Shown: positions 18,143 to 28,891, numbered from the stretch's first letter. The stretch: 64,000 bases of DNA from Symsagittifera roscoffensis (GCF_963678635.1 NC_087071.1:39085858-39149857), one strand, 5' to 3'. The notes: generated from the letters alone by a model not told the origin. Made by a program: numbers and translations.

Positions 18143-18706
18143 AAGTAACTAAGCGGATGGTTCCGACCCGGTTTTTAATGGCGTTCATGTATTTTGGGTA
18201 TCCCGAGGCCTAAGTATGGGGACGTTTTTATTTCTAGAGTGGGGGGGGGGTATTTTGGTAGTGGCCTTTAAGCTGTAATGGGTTCCAGTCTCATGTCGCA
18301 AGCGAACCGAATTGGCTCCGACCGTTCTTGAGGCGGAAAAACACAAGAGATAGTGTCCCTGACTCTTGAGCCAATGGTTATAGGGCCTATTTTTCTTAAG
18401 CCTCATATGTGACTAAAGTAGGCGACTGTTACATTCGCCCAAATATCACACAGCGACGGAGCGTAGAAAAAGTACCTATCAACGACTGGCAGGCGTCAGT
18501 TACCTTAATTCTACTCGTTTTTCACCGTCTCGACCTTGCCAGTTGATTTTCTGGTCTGTTTAGGGCAAAGTAAAAAGTTACCATTTTTAGGCCATCAGTC
18601 AAACGACTTTTGATCAGCTTTCGTTTGCATGCGAACACAACCACATAGCTGAGTCTCGGATCCTCAGACTACGTGATTGTCATTAAAAACACGGCTCGAA
18701 CAACCT

Positions 18707-18717
18707 ATTTTTATATG
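18707..18717 (-). promoter_or_regulatory. TATA-like sequence in B LTR
   Basis: In sense, CATATAAAAATAGG lies about 595-608 bases into the LTR, with the same string in the 5' LTR near 42194-42205. It would suit a U3 promoter, but base composition makes chance matches likely. Confidence 0.3.
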
Positions 18718-18741
18718 TTTTTGTGTGACAGTTTTATGTTA

Positions 18742-18760
18742 AATCCATTGGAGATGGATT
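18742..18760 (-). other. Conserved LTR hairpin, copy B
   Basis: AATCCAT, loop of five, ATGGATT. It sits at nearly the same LTR offset as the A hairpin at 18103-18121 and shows a compensating change in the outer pair. The second LTR repeats it at 42230-42248. Confidence 0.6.
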
Positions 18761-19311
18761 GACCCTTTCCTTTTTCTATCTACTCATGTCCTGAAATATC
18801 AAATAATATCGGTGTTTAATTAAGATCTAGGACATTACAGCAGCTGTTATAGTTAGTTTACCCAGTCCCTTCACATATAACAGTCTCTGGGGGACCAAGC
18901 CTCCGCTCCCGTGATTTTCTTGAGATAACACTCTTATCTCCTATATTTCGTGTCCCGGGAGGGTTCCGTGGTATTTCTCTTCCCCCCACTGAAGCCTCCG
19001 TCTCCACAAATATCTGTCACTAAGGTCCTTATCGTGTGTTATTGCCACGATAAGAGGCTCCGTGTTTTTCTGTCTCTGATACAACCGTTCTTCACAATTT
19101 CTATCGTTGTTCTGATTTTCGTCTTTTTTATTCAAAATGGCCGTCTTTTTTCTATTTCTCAGAAATGTTCTTCTTCCGATCGAAATTTTAAAAATAAAAA
19201 TTCTAGAACATTCTGACCCTCCGTCGCAACACTTTTCTGTTCATAAGTCCTTTAGTCACTTTTATTTCTGTCGCGGGAAGGTTATGCTGTGTCATCTGGC
19301 AGAATGGCACA

Positions 19312-19325
19312 TACTCCCCGGACAA
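19312..19325 (-). promoter_or_regulatory. Polypurine tract of copy B
   Basis: In sense TTGTCCGGGGAGTA directly precedes the 3' LTR start TGTGCC. Upstream GGGACATTGAT parallels the other copies. Confidence 0.88.
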
Positions 19326-20061
19326 GTCTCCATCAATGTCCCTATTGATCGCACAACACCGGGTTATCGTCAAGTAGGTATCCAGTTTTCTGTAACCAAT
19401 CCTACAAATCGCATAAGAAAATGAAATTTATCTACTCCACTTCAACTCACTACGTGTTCACAAATGGCATCGTACTACATCTCACTGCCTTTCAATATTT
19501 TCACAGAATTTGCACCATGAGGAGTGTCCTAGATAAAATTTCTTTTCTGACTACTTACGTCGTCTTGTTATACAACTTCTTTTCGCTCTTTGTGATTAAA
19601 AAGTGGGACGTGGCACGGCCACGCACCCGTTAAAATTAACTTTACTTCACTCACCAAGTATAATCAGTCATTTATGCGGTCCTTTCCATATTAAAACTAA
19701 GAAACTCTGTGGCTAGGAAAGTTATTGAGTTACCCACCCTTCTCGAGCGAGTTTACTCAAACTTACCATGTCGCCACACAGTGAATTTGTGTCTTACACA
19801 GGTTAAAAACTTCAGTCGTGAATAAATAGGTAAATATACTCACCTATGTTCCTTATATACATACATAGATAGTAGTAACTAAAATCAACAATTTCAACAA
19901 TTTTAACAATTGCAACAATTTTCAAAGTTTGGTCTGACCAAACTAAATCAAAACAAAAAGTTTCACAAGTTCAATAATCAAAACTTGGTTGATTTGTTCA
20001 AGTTTTTACACACAAAGACAATCAAGTTTTTCTCTCCTTCTCCTCTCTCCTTTGGTCATCT
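19326..20061 (-). other. 3' UTR of copy B
   Basis: There is no supported gene. A 25-bp stretch at 19688-19712 is identical to one in the 3' UTR of C (63155-63179). A 19-bp palindrome (AGTTTGGTC, one base, GACCAAACT) lies at 19926-19944, and short AACAATT iterations lie at 19886-19922. Confidence 0.75.
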
Positions 20062-23000
20062 TCACTCCATCACTTCTCCATCCTGATGTTCAGCGTCACT
20101 GTCTTCCAGAACTTTCTCTAACATGTCCAGAGAGTTGCGGGCCGTGCCCCAACCCTCCTGTTCCAACAGCCTCGGTTTGCAACAAGGTAGCAAGTCCACA
20201 TTCACCTTCTGCTCCCGGTTCCTGCAAAAGCTGTTGTGAAGACATAGGCTCATGTTTCGTTCTAGGTCAGCTCTTAAGACCTCTTTCTTCTCATCTTCAG
20301 TAACACAAGGCGTTCCAGCTACCCGCTTCACCGCTGTGGTGACCGCGTTTCTGTGCGTCAAGAATGCTCGTTTATAGGCTCCTGGTCCTATATCTAGCTG
20401 GAAAGATTGATAGGCTTCCGTATTCCTTGACATGTGACGCTTCGCGCGTTCATACATCCAAGATGTCATCACTGCACGGAACCAAGGCATCAATCTTTGC
20501 CTTGACCATATTCTTTCAATGGCTTTAGGTATTCTCAGAACCTTGCAGGTGGTTCTGAAAAGATCCAACTCACGACTCATTTTAACGTTGCTCAACTGTT
20601 CAGGAGTCGGCACGGCCGTCTCCTGCTCACTTGTGTCCGCGTTAGCCTCTAACCATCTCACTGCTAGCATGGCGCTAACCACCACGATTGATACTTGTTG
20701 ATTCTGATCGGGCAACCCCGTGGAGTACAACTCCTCCACATCCCAGACTAGGATCAGATTCCCGCGTTTAGGGTACCACAACGTCTGCGCCAAGCAGTGG
20801 CAAGGATACTCCCCATGGGTTCTCACTATGTTCCTTCGGGTCCGATACCCTGAGGCTCCCAGCAACGGTTCCACTTCCATCAGAATTCTATGTAGGTCGT
20901 CTTTCTCTTCTATAGTGGGGAATTCAGTAGGTAACGCTCCACTCGCTTTCTGTTTCTCAAACTCACTCACATTTCCTTCGTTCAGTCTCATGAACTCTTC
21001 GCCCACAACGTCTTGCAACTCGCCTTCGGATCTCTTCGGGACTGCCCGAAAGATCTTTGCCAACAAGTCATATGACCTCTCTGACATTCTGGCCAACCTC
21101 ACGCACTTTGGCACAGAGAAAAGTTGGTCAACCAACACTTGTTGCGTCCTCGCATCCATCACCACCATGTGCGTAGGATACTTGCTATTACAATACGGCG
21201 CTGAGCTTGAACCCACCATATATTTTGAACCAGTAGGTCTGTGATAGGCTTCACTATCCTTCAGATTCATTTCATTCTCTAGGGCTTCTCGCCAGCCTCC
21301 AATCTTTTGTTCTGTCTGTAATGCTCCAGGGAATATTTCCACGCTGAGGGACGTCACTAGCTCATGGGCACGCTCCAAGCGCTCGAGCGATTCTATCGAA
21401 CTCGTCATGCTGCAAAATCCCAAGGCTGTGATCAGGTTTACGTCCGTCACCCCATGGCAGTCTGCGACCAACTCCATGGCACCCTTATCTGACATGCTCA
21501 ATCTTCCGTACAATCGTGCCAGTTGTCGATGCTGCTCGCTTAGCGTAATCAGGCAGTGTCCCAGGTTACAAACATGTCCTTCCATCCCACTGTGTTGAGC
21601 CAAGCATGTGCCTTGCTTCAACCAATTACTCGATGTACCTTCCTCGGACAGCTCCGTGGACGGGTTGCTCTTCTTCTTCGTCAATCTCATGGCCAGCAGG
21701 TGTTGTATCATGGCCAGATCATGTAGACTCGCATCATCATCCCGGTCTAACATGATATCCGCGGTCATGTCCCAGATTAAGCCTGCGTTAGGATGGGGAC
21801 ACCAGGAAGGTTTCATGAGTTCCCACATCACTACTAGACTGGTTTTCAAGGGACCGTCCCAAGAACCACAATCAAAACTCACTTGCCCTTTTAGCTCGGG
21901 AATCGAGGGCTCGACTACTCGTTCTTCCAAAATAATTCCAAGCTTGGGTTGTTCCACCATCAACATTCCAATTTCCTTAATCCGTTCAACCCAGAAGTTG
22001 AGCACTGTGACTTGCTCGTAGTCGAAGTATGCTTCCCTGGCTTCTTCGTTCACGAAGGGATTATACGCCATCCCTGGTATACCAGACACGTATTGGAACG
22101 ACTTCAGTTTCCCTAGTGTTGCAAACTCCTTTTGTCCTCTGGCCGCTTCAATCAAGTCTCTGCTCACTCTCAATTCTTTGTTGGAGTATCTTCTCACCTC
22201 TTCCAACTTGCGATAGCTTTCCATATCATTCGACTCCTTGCTTGGCACGGTCAATGGCATGTCCTGATATAGCTCTAGGAGTGCCCTAAGGAAGTTCCTT
22301 TCGCAATCAACTCCCTTTTGCCGAGTGATCTTTATACATTCTCCCAACACAGGAGTGGGGATGCGATCCACCACGAACCTGACAAAGCAAAGGGCATCCT
22401 TACGCTTAGCCCATGCTATCGCTGAATCGTCTTTCGAAATCAATGCTCGTAGAGCTTCCATTAACTCTAGCTCCTGTTCTCGTGATTTCGAGTCATTACT
22501 GGCTTCATACTCCGCCTTTTTGATGCCCATCAAGCACCAAGCCAGTCGTATTTGCAGATCAGTTCTCACGCAAGGATGAGCCAGGTATGCTGCCACAGTA
22601 GCAGGTGCATTCATCGTCTCATCGAAGTATTTCTGGAGGGCCGCCCTCCAAGAAATTTCTAGCAGTTTTTCCAATCCGATTTCGTTCGCTTCTGATGACA
22701 TCACTGTGCCATACTCTCTTCGATTGAAGTTAGAGTTCTCCGTAAGCCCCTTCAAATATTCTTGCATGGCTCTCTTCTCGCTCCAAGCCATCAGGTGCCC
22801 TCTCGCGGAGTTCCTCGCTTTCAACATCTCCACATAACCCCCTGCCGGATCTCCCATATGGACCGATTCCGGCACAGTTATTCGACTGTACTCGACCACG
22901 TCGAGTTGTCCTTCCAGTTTCAACTTGGCCATGTTGATTCGCGAGGGCCTATAATCTTCAAGTCCTCCAGATCCACATTGACTGATTACTTCCATTTCTA

Positions 23001-23550
23001 ACTTAGTGTCTGCCAGGGTTCGCGCCGTCTTCTTCGACCTTGTGGCGGTTACGGTCAGACCTGCCAAGAGCATAGGGGGTATCAGATTCTCTTTTTCTCC
23101 CCCTGTCAGTGTTGTACTATCTCCCTGCCCGCTCTCGCCTGAACGACCTGCGCTCGTTAAAGAGGTCACCACTGCGTTGGCTCTTGACTTCACCACTCTC
23201 GGGTTCATGGCTCGACTTCCTGTCTTCCCTTTTAGTCGCTTCAGCCCTTTCCTGGCTCGTCTGACAGGTAATTTCTTTGCAACATGCTGATCATCGGCAC
23301 TGTCTTCTGTTACTGACTCGGTCAGAACATCCGACTCCATGGAGCTCACTATTTTTTCCAGGACCTCACGCATGATGGGTTGGTTCAATCCCACCTTCAT
23401 TATGGACTGCGTCCCATATCGCCTTATCACGTCCCAAGATTTCTCCATGAAGTTTACTCGGCTCCAGATTGCTCCTGTCTTGCCCTCCAACTCCATTTGA
23501 TATCTTTCCCATTCTTCTTCTGGTAATGTGCTGAGGAACGATATCTTCAT
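20062..23550 (-). CDS. Copy B ORF2, C-terminal part
   Basis: The 1,162 residues match the C-terminal third of ORF2 in copy A. Shared landmarks are the stretch around A-L-G-F followed by V-T-S-L-S-V-E, the Cys/His cluster around G-H-V-C, the core C-H-C-L-A-Q-T-L-W-Y-P, T-H-R-N-A-V-T-T and L-H-N-S-F-C-R-N-R-E near the end. I do not recognise a known family. It is one of three blocks in which the ORF2 region of this copy is found, so the copy is probably broken, although separate proteins cannot be excluded. Confidence 0.75.
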   Translation of the reverse strand: MKISFLSTLPEEEWERYQMELEGKTGAIWSRVNFMEKSWDVIRRYGTQSIMKVGLNQPIMREVLEKIVSSMESDVLTESVTEDSADDQHVAKKLPVRRARKGLKRLKGKTGSRAMNPRVVKSRANAVVTSLTSAGRSGESGQGDSTTLTGGEKENLIPPMLLAGLTVTATRSKKTARTLADTKLEMEVISQCGSGGLEDYRPSRINMAKLKLEGQLDVVEYSRITVPESVHMGDPAGGYVEMLKARNSARGHLMAWSEKRAMQEYLKGLTENSNFNRREYGTVMSSEANEIGLEKLLEISWRAALQKYFDETMNAPATVAAYLAHPCVRTDLQIRLAWCLMGIKKAEYEASNDSKSREQELELMEALRALISKDDSAIAWAKRKDALCFVRFVVDRIPTPVLGECIKITRQKGVDCERNFLRALLELYQDMPLTVPSKESNDMESYRKLEEVRRYSNKELRVSRDLIEAARGQKEFATLGKLKSFQYVSGIPGMAYNPFVNEEAREAYFDYEQVTVLNFWVERIKEIGMLMVEQPKLGIILEERVVEPSIPELKGQVSFDCGSWDGPLKTSLVVMWELMKPSWCPHPNAGLIWDMTADIMLDRDDDASLHDLAMIQHLLAMRLTKKKSNPSTELSEEGTSSNWLKQGTCLAQHSGMEGHVCNLGHCLITLSEQHRQLARLYGRLSMSDKGAMELVADCHGVTDVNLITALGFCSMTSSIESLERLERAHELVTSLSVEIFPGALQTEQKIGGWREALENEMNLKDSEAYHRPTGSKYMVGSSSAPYCNSKYPTHMVVMDARTQQVLVDQLFSVPKCVRLARMSERSYDLLAKIFRAVPKRSEGELQDVVGEEFMRLNEGNVSEFEKQKASGALPTEFPTIEEKDDLHRILMEVEPLLGASGYRTRRNIVRTHGEYPCHCLAQTLWYPKRGNLILVWDVEELYSTGLPDQNQQVSIVVVSAMLAVRWLEANADTSEQETAVPTPEQLSNVKMSRELDLFRTTCKVLRIPKAIERIWSRQRLMPWFRAVMTSWMYERAKRHMSRNTEAYQSFQLDIGPGAYKRAFLTHRNAVTTAVKRVAGTPCVTEDEKKEVLRADLERNMSLCLHNSFCRNREQKVNVDLLPCCKPRLLEQEGWGTARNSLDMLEKVLEDSDAEHQDGEVME

Positions 23551-23620
23551 AGACTCTTCGATTTTCCTCCTCCTTGGCGATTCATAAAGCAGTTTCTGTG
23601 GGTCCCTGCTTCGGCACTCT

Positions 23621-26380
23621 CTAGCCTGGCTTATTGGGTCTATCGGAGGATGATGGTGCCATTAGCAATAAACTCCCATCGACTTCCCCATCGTCGTCTT
23701 CACTGAACCGGTACTCTAGCAAGTCCCTTTCCAACGCTCCTAGATCGGTCTCTCCCGGTTTCTCCGTCTTACTTCCGGTCCCGTCATCGTTATCGTCCTG
23801 ATCCATCAATTCATCGTCGTCCGCATCAGGTTTTGGCCTAGGTCCCGAGGGTCCTTGTCGCGCGTCTGTGCCCGAATCCGGCCGAGCCGGTACGGCCATG
23901 TCTCCTGCATGATAAAACAATTCATCATCGACCAGGAACTCTACCAACTCCTCGCCATGTGGGGCCAGGTCCTCTATCGTTATATATGAGCCACCTCTGC
24001 TCTCACTTGCCACCTCCAGCATCACCACTTTCGCTTCTCCTGACCACTTCAGTCTCGATAAGTCATCCGCTGAAGAATATACTTCGTTCCACGTTTCAGC
24101 CGAGACCTCTGGTCTCCTGGAGGGTAGTGCCTTGATCTTTTTCCTGCTCCAGGCATCGGGGAATGAGAAGTCAAACGTATGCGCAGCGGCAGCGTTCCAG
24201 CTGATGAAGCGCGGCTCCATCCCTCCACTCCACTTCAGCATTCTCTTCTCCGCGTCACGAGCTGCTCCAATACGAGGGGCAGTGATGGGAGATGTGACTC
24301 CCAACAACATCCTCCTTATCGGTGGATATCGATGGCATTGGTCCGGCAGCGGCCTGGACCCAGGAAGCCATGTTTGTTGATTCTCTTTCGCATGGGCATA
24401 GGCTCCCGGCAATTGAGGTACTACCACAGCCTCTCCTGTATCTTTCACCACTGGTCTCAAATTCCAGAGTTTTGGGTTAAACTGGATGTGGGAAAGATCC
24501 TCACGGCCCATTCGGCATTTGAAGTGGTTGTTGAAGTCCATCAACACCCAACCTGGCTCTGCTATTCTTCCGAATAGCCTATCATCGCTAGCCAGCTTTC
24601 TCAGTTCACTCTGCTCTACCCAATTCAGCACGGAACAATCCACTACTGAGACCAGGTTGACGTACAACACTGAATTCCTGTACGCTTTAACTTGCACATC
24701 CGGGAACGCAAAGGACATCACCGGTCCATACACCACTGTGACGAATTCCCTCAGTCCGTGGACCAGAGCCAACGGATCAATCCGCATCATAACAGCTAAG
24801 TCTGTTAGTAAGGGCATGCCACAATACTGCTTACATTCGCTTGCGTTCGTCGCCACTTTGTCCTCTCCTGTGACGCTTCTGTTTTGTTGCAAGAGGTATT
24901 GAAGTAGGAGAGTCCTCCAGTCTTTCATCTTCTTGAGCGAGGCAGTTTCCAACTGTGCATTGAACTCACGACTGGGTCCCTGTAGTTGTTCAGGGTAACG
25001 CAATAGCACAAGCAAGTCTCCCAGTCGACCATAGGTCATGGCAATCAGAGTCAGGAGTCCATCCAATCTTAAATCGGCCAATGCTTGGGTAAAGAGGTTT
25101 GCCGGTCCTTTCACAAAGTTTTCATGACCAAATGTCACGTATAAGGCTAGCACCAGGCCAATCGACAACTTCCTGATGTCTTTGACGAAACTCGCGATCA
25201 GGTTCCTAGATGCCCTCGGATAGCACGTCGATAGGAAAGATGGCGTCCATCCCACTCCCATTCCACCCAAGATAGCATCTGATCGTTCGTACTGTGCCTT
25301 TGTGGCCAGCACGTCAGCTTGGAACTTATCCAGCGACATCGTGTTTACGTCTTGCATCAGTTTCAACATCTTGCCTCCAGCCAACTCCCGGGCATTAAGT
25401 AGATTCTTCAGATACACATGTATCTCTTTAATTATTGCCGGCGCATGTTCAAACGCGTCCTCACCCAAGGTGCACAGCCTCGGTGACAGGTACAACCATA
25501 TATTGTTGTGTGGCTTCGTACGCAAAGCCATTGCCATGAGGTCCTCCTCTGCTGACGTCATGTTCTTTCTGATCATCCTTCCCTGCTCATTCTCTGCCTG
25601 ATCCATCTGTCTGAACCAGAGATCATCAGCCACCTGTTGTACTAATAGATGATCGTCATCTACCCCTGGTCTTAGCTTCAATAATCTTGCAAAGTTGGAC
25701 AGCTCCAACCCCAGAACTTCATCTAGCACCAACCTAGTTGTGCTACAATCTCTGAGCCCCTGTATGGCATTCGAGATGTCAGCCCAAACGGCGGGAAGCT
25801 CAGATCGGGACGGATAGTAATTGTCCGGGTCCACCACTCTGTTTGGGGCAGGAATTATCACGTTAAATATCCCCTCTGCTATCGTCGTGACCATTGTGTA
25901 CACAAATTGAAGGGGTTCAGGCAACGCAGCGTAGCCTGGTGACAATACGAAGATCACCTTCACCACATTCATGGTGAAACGTTGTCTTGCTGCTGCCTCT
26001 ACCTCGGTCATCGCCGAGAGCAGTGTCATTATCGCCTCCCCTATAACTTCGTTACTCGGGATCGATCCATCCGTCAGACGTGACAACAAGCCCCTGCTTT
26101 GTAGATGATCATTTGAGCCTGCAACTACTATTACCTGCGGCTCCATGCTGACCACTCTCCGTACACTTATCATCATGCCTATCGCCTGTCCCCAGTCCAG
26201 TTTAGGCGCCGTTAAGAAAATCACATCGGGCCAGAATAGAGAACGGGGCGTGTAGAGATAATCGGAGCCGGCCACAACCAGATATTTGGCAGCCTTCATG
26301 TCCAAGGGGTCATAAGCTGCAAAAAGGCCATCGCCTATTGGGGCCTTCAGGTTCCCGTATCTCTTATCGTCTCCAACCAC
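23621..26380 (-). CDS. Copy B ORF2, middle part with second SGNH-like fold
   Basis: The 919 residues begin just before the second SGNH-like unit. A-G-S-D lies near residue 33, G-S-N-D-H near 77 and V-L-D-E-V-L-G-L-E near 215, matching the order seen in copies A and C. A conserved region of unknown role follows, then a very acidic tail rich in D and E (about 840-900) that corresponds to the acidic linker of the A protein. It is treated as a part of a probably broken ORF2. Confidence 0.72.
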   Translation of the reverse strand: MVGDDKRYGNLKAPIGDGLFAAYDPLDMKAAKYLVVAGSDYLYTPRSLFWPDVIFLTAPKLDWGQAIGMMISVRRVVSMEPQVIVVAGSNDHLQSRGLLSRLTDGSIPSNEVIGEAIMTLLSAMTEVEAAARQRFTMNVVKVIFVLSPGYAALPEPLQFVYTMVTTIAEGIFNVIIPAPNRVVDPDNYYPSRSELPAVWADISNAIQGLRDCSTTRLVLDEVLGLELSNFARLLKLRPGVDDDHLLVQQVADDLWFRQMDQAENEQGRMIRKNMTSAEEDLMAMALRTKPHNNIWLYLSPRLCTLGEDAFEHAPAIIKEIHVYLKNLLNARELAGGKMLKLMQDVNTMSLDKFQADVLATKAQYERSDAILGGMGVGWTPSFLSTCYPRASRNLIASFVKDIRKLSIGLVLALYVTFGHENFVKGPANLFTQALADLRLDGLLTLIAMTYGRLGDLLVLLRYPEQLQGPSREFNAQLETASLKKMKDWRTLLLQYLLQQNRSVTGEDKVATNASECKQYCGMPLLTDLAVMMRIDPLALVHGLREFVTVVYGPVMSFAFPDVQVKAYRNSVLYVNLVSVVDCSVLNWVEQSELRKLASDDRLFGRIAEPGWVLMDFNNHFKCRMGREDLSHIQFNPKLWNLRPVVKDTGEAVVVPQLPGAYAHAKENQQTWLPGSRPLPDQCHRYPPIRRMLLGVTSPITAPRIGAARDAEKRMLKWSGGMEPRFISWNAAAAHTFDFSFPDAWSRKKIKALPSRRPEVSAETWNEVYSSADDLSRLKWSGEAKVVMLEVASESRGGSYITIEDLAPHGEELVEFLVDDELFYHAGDMAVPARPDSGTDARQGPSGPRPKPDADDDELMDQDDNDDGTGSKTEKPGETDLGALERDLLEYRFSEDDDGEVDGSLLLMAPSSSDRPNKPG

Positions 26381-26410
26381 TGTTGTAGTTCGGGGGTAAT
26401 CCCTCGAATA

Positions 26411-28891
26411 CTAGCCCGGCGTCTGACCGGGTGGTTTAGCGAATTGTCTGTACATCTTGTGATGTTTGTTATTGGGCTTGTTCTCCGTCTGGAACTTGCC
26501 CTTGCGCACAGGTGGTGTCCTTTCCCGGGTCCTATCTCGAACGTCGGTGAGCGACCGGGTGTTTAAAGGTCCAAAGGTATTGTCATGAGGTAATCCATCC
26601 AGGTCTACATGTCGGAGTGAGGTCGAGGAGCTGAATTTCTCCTGCTCTGCTAGCAGCCAATCCACACCCGGTATCCGATAAAGTCGCGACACTGTGGGAC
26701 TTTCACCGCCAGTCATTCTCATCGCATCCTCCCGACACGTCAAGGTATTCATATTCAACTTCGCCGACATGTCCGTCTTATACTGACCCCAATGACTAGG
26801 ATCTGATCTATTCCAAAGCAGCCTGCTGCCTGATTCGATCCCCTCCGCTGGCACGGTACTTGTAGACGGTCCTGCTGTCGAAGCAGGATTTGTCGTGGCA
26901 GGCGAATCGTTCCTCCTAGACGCGGTCTGGGAGTTATTCCTGTTGTTCTGTTCCACCGATCTGCCGAGTCGGCTTCCAATCGATTGCGGCCTGGGAGGAG
27001 GAGCAGTCCCTAGCCTGTCTCTCACGTTCGAGCTCGGAGCGACGGTTGCGGCTCCAACCGTCTCCGTTGCCAAGGGCCCTAGACGGTTGGCGAGGGATTC
27101 GGGCACGGTTGCCCTTATTCTACTCCCTCCGGTCGAATTGGCCCGAGCCAAAGAACCGGTCGCCCTCGACTCTTGCTCCGCTTCCCTCAATTGCGTCTGA
27201 AACACATCATTAATCCAATGCCTCCCTCGTTGGGTATTGAAGTGCACTCCATCTTTAGTGAGCGCGATGTGGTCAGTCATGCGCAGCATATTTTCGAGAT
27301 CCAGGAGTCGCAACTCGCCAGGGTTGTTTCTCACCAGACTGCGGGTCATTTCATTCCACCGCGTCACGTTGCCATTCATGAAATCTGCAGCTATAGTGCC
27401 CACCAAAGGATTTGGTGGTATCGTACACAGGATCACGAGCTTGGGTCTATACTTTTCTTTCAATTCGTTCAATAGGCACACCAATAGAGGTTCCCACTTG
27501 TTCTCCGGAGTCACGGGGGCTCTCGAGACGTCATTGGTCCCCAGCATTATTATTAATGTATCCAAATGATCCTCGCTCTGGAACTCCATCATTTTGATGA
27601 CTTGAGCCACTGAGGCTCCTCCAAAGGACAGAATGGTAGTATGACCATAGACGAAGATCTCATTCAGATCTCTCACCAAACTGTCTCCAATGATCAAATG
27701 GCGACTCCCTGGGGGAATTACTTGGTCGTTCGTGGCGGGGTTCCAGCTCATGTCATTCAGGCAGGCTCGAGGATGCTCGGCTGGCACTTGCGTGAACTGA
27801 TGACGTGCCATCAGATTCTTCCTGATGTCTACCACGCGAGACTTCTCAAAGACTCCACCAGGCGCAGAACACGCTATCGTGCGGGTTGCTCGTTCCGAGC
27901 TATTTGATGAATGATCACGACGCTGGGAAGGAACGATCCTAGCCAGTGTCCGCTCAGTGCCTCTGTTGATCTCATCCATCGCGGCTCTGGCCACTTGGTT
28001 AAATGATTCCTGAAATTGAGGAGCTAGATAGGTGTCAGAAGGGTCTGGTATCGTAAACCTCTGACTCGAAGCAGACGGTCGTGTCTGCTGAGGAGCCTCG
28101 GGCCCCTTTGATGCACGCAAATCCAGAACCTCAGGTCCTCTCGATGCGCACAGCTCCTGCGCGGTTGTCCTGGGGCGTGTGTCGTTAGATCCCTCCGAGG
28201 ACCTCATGCTCGCCAGGATTTCCGGTGACACTTGGCTCACCTTCGCCATATACAGCTCCTTCAGGTGCTTTATCTCATCCTCCTTGTAGGCCACCTGCAG
28301 ATCTTCAAATTTCTTTTTCCATTCGTCTCTCTCCCGAGCTATGGCCCTGTACTCCTGAAGTTTGGCACACAGCTCACTCTGATCTCTCTCCTTCTTCTCC
28401 AGTGTCTCAATCGTCTCCGACGTCTGGATCTCTATCTCGCTCACTCTCACTCTCTTTAGGGGAGGAGCAGCTGTTGGAGAGTCGACAGAGTGTGACGGGC
28501 CTGGCCCATCACGTTGTCTCTTCGCTCCAATGAGTGGCTGCGCAGGTTGGACGGGCAAGGGCATCTCACCTAGCCGGTGGTCCCTTTGCTCACCTAGTCC
28601 TGGCTCACGAGCCAGGTCGTGGCCAGACATCTCTCCGCGCCTCCATCTCATCAATCGGTTTCGGCCTCTCTCGGCGGTCCCGGACTCACCGAAGGCCAAC
28701 ATCAACACGACTTCTGTAGGGCGATTCCCTCGACCCTCTCTTCCCAGTGCATTGAGGAGTGCGACCACAAACATCGCCAACCCCGGGTCTTCTCGTGTAA
28801 AATCACAATCGATCAGCCGCTGATAGATCTCGTCTAGAGTCGCTCCTAGACTCGCTGAGAGGAATTCCATGAGTTCGTTAGTGTCACCCAT
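26411..28891 (-). CDS. Copy B ORF2, N-terminal part with SGNH/GDSL-like domain
   Basis: The 826 residues start in a good context (ATGG with purine at -3), as in the other copies. An N-terminal domain of about 115 residues, a coiled-coil segment (about 155-225) and a Ser/Thr-rich linker precede the SGNH unit: I-I-G-D-S near 400, F-G-G-A near 423, G-T-N-D-V-S near 450 and K-D-G-V-H-F near 550. This order is that of SGNH/GDSL esterases. The tail is low-complexity, rich in Arg, Ser and Pro. It is a part of the ORF2 region in this copy. Confidence 0.78.
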   Translation of the reverse strand: MGDTNELMEFLSASLGATLDEIYQRLIDCDFTREDPGLAMFVVALLNALGREGRGNRPTEVVLMLAFGESGTAERGRNRLMRWRRGEMSGHDLAREPGLGEQRDHRLGEMPLPVQPAQPLIGAKRQRDGPGPSHSVDSPTAAPPLKRVRVSEIEIQTSETIETLEKKERDQSELCAKLQEYRAIARERDEWKKKFEDLQVAYKEDEIKHLKELYMAKVSQVSPEILASMRSSEGSNDTRPRTTAQELCASRGPEVLDLRASKGPEAPQQTRPSASSQRFTIPDPSDTYLAPQFQESFNQVARAAMDEINRGTERTLARIVPSQRRDHSSNSSERATRTIACSAPGGVFEKSRVVDIRKNLMARHQFTQVPAEHPRACLNDMSWNPATNDQVIPPGSRHLIIGDSLVRDLNEIFVYGHTTILSFGGASVAQVIKMMEFQSEDHLDTLIIMLGTNDVSRAPVTPENKWEPLLVCLLNELKEKYRPKLVILCTIPPNPLVGTIAADFMNGNVTRWNEMTRSLVRNNPGELRLLDLENMLRMTDHIALTKDGVHFNTQRGRHWINDVFQTQLREAEQESRATGSLARANSTGGSRIRATVPESLANRLGPLATETVGAATVAPSSNVRDRLGTAPPPRPQSIGSRLGRSVEQNNRNNSQTASRRNDSPATTNPASTAGPSTSTVPAEGIESGSRLLWNRSDPSHWGQYKTDMSAKLNMNTLTCREDAMRMTGGESPTVSRLYRIPGVDWLLAEQEKFSSSTSLRHVDLDGLPHDNTFGPLNTRSLTDVRDRTRERTPPVRKGKFQTENKPNNKHHKMYRQFAKPPGQTPG

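Larger units (their letters stand above)
1..18433 (+). mobile_element. Copy A: giant Ty3/gypsy-type LTR retroelement, 5' end beyond window
   Basis: The visible parts are most of ORF1 (gag-pol-macro), a 0.5-kb gap, ORF2, a short 3' UTR, a polypurine tract and a complete 890-bp 3' LTR. The 5' LTR, leader and first part of gag lie left of the window. Both reading frames are uninterrupted here, so the visible part looks whole. A belongs to the same lineage as B and C but is a clearly diverged subfamily: its LTR and UTRs barely align with theirs, while the protein order is identical. Age cannot be judged without the 5' LTR. The right end overlaps the end of copy B by 7 bp. Confidence 0.92.
17544..18433 (+). 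repeat. 3' LTR of copy A (890 bp)
   Basis: It starts TGTGCCAGTCG next to the PPT and ends CGACTGTTACA. The two ends are imperfect inverted repeats (9 of 11 match). The end GGCGACTGTTACA parallels the B LTR end GGCGAATGTAACA. The last 7 bases are shared with the outer end of copy B. A run of ten G lies at 18241-18250. Confidence 0.88.
18427..19311 (-). repeat. 3' LTR of copy B (885 bp)
   Basis: In element sense it starts TGTGCCATTCTGCC next to the PPT and ends GGCGAATGTAACA, with TGT...ACA inverted ends. It is 99.5% identical to 41915-42799. Sense hairpins include CTTATCGTG/CACGATAAG (19026-19054 region) and GAGATAA/TTATCTC (near 18921-18939). Confidence 0.95.
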
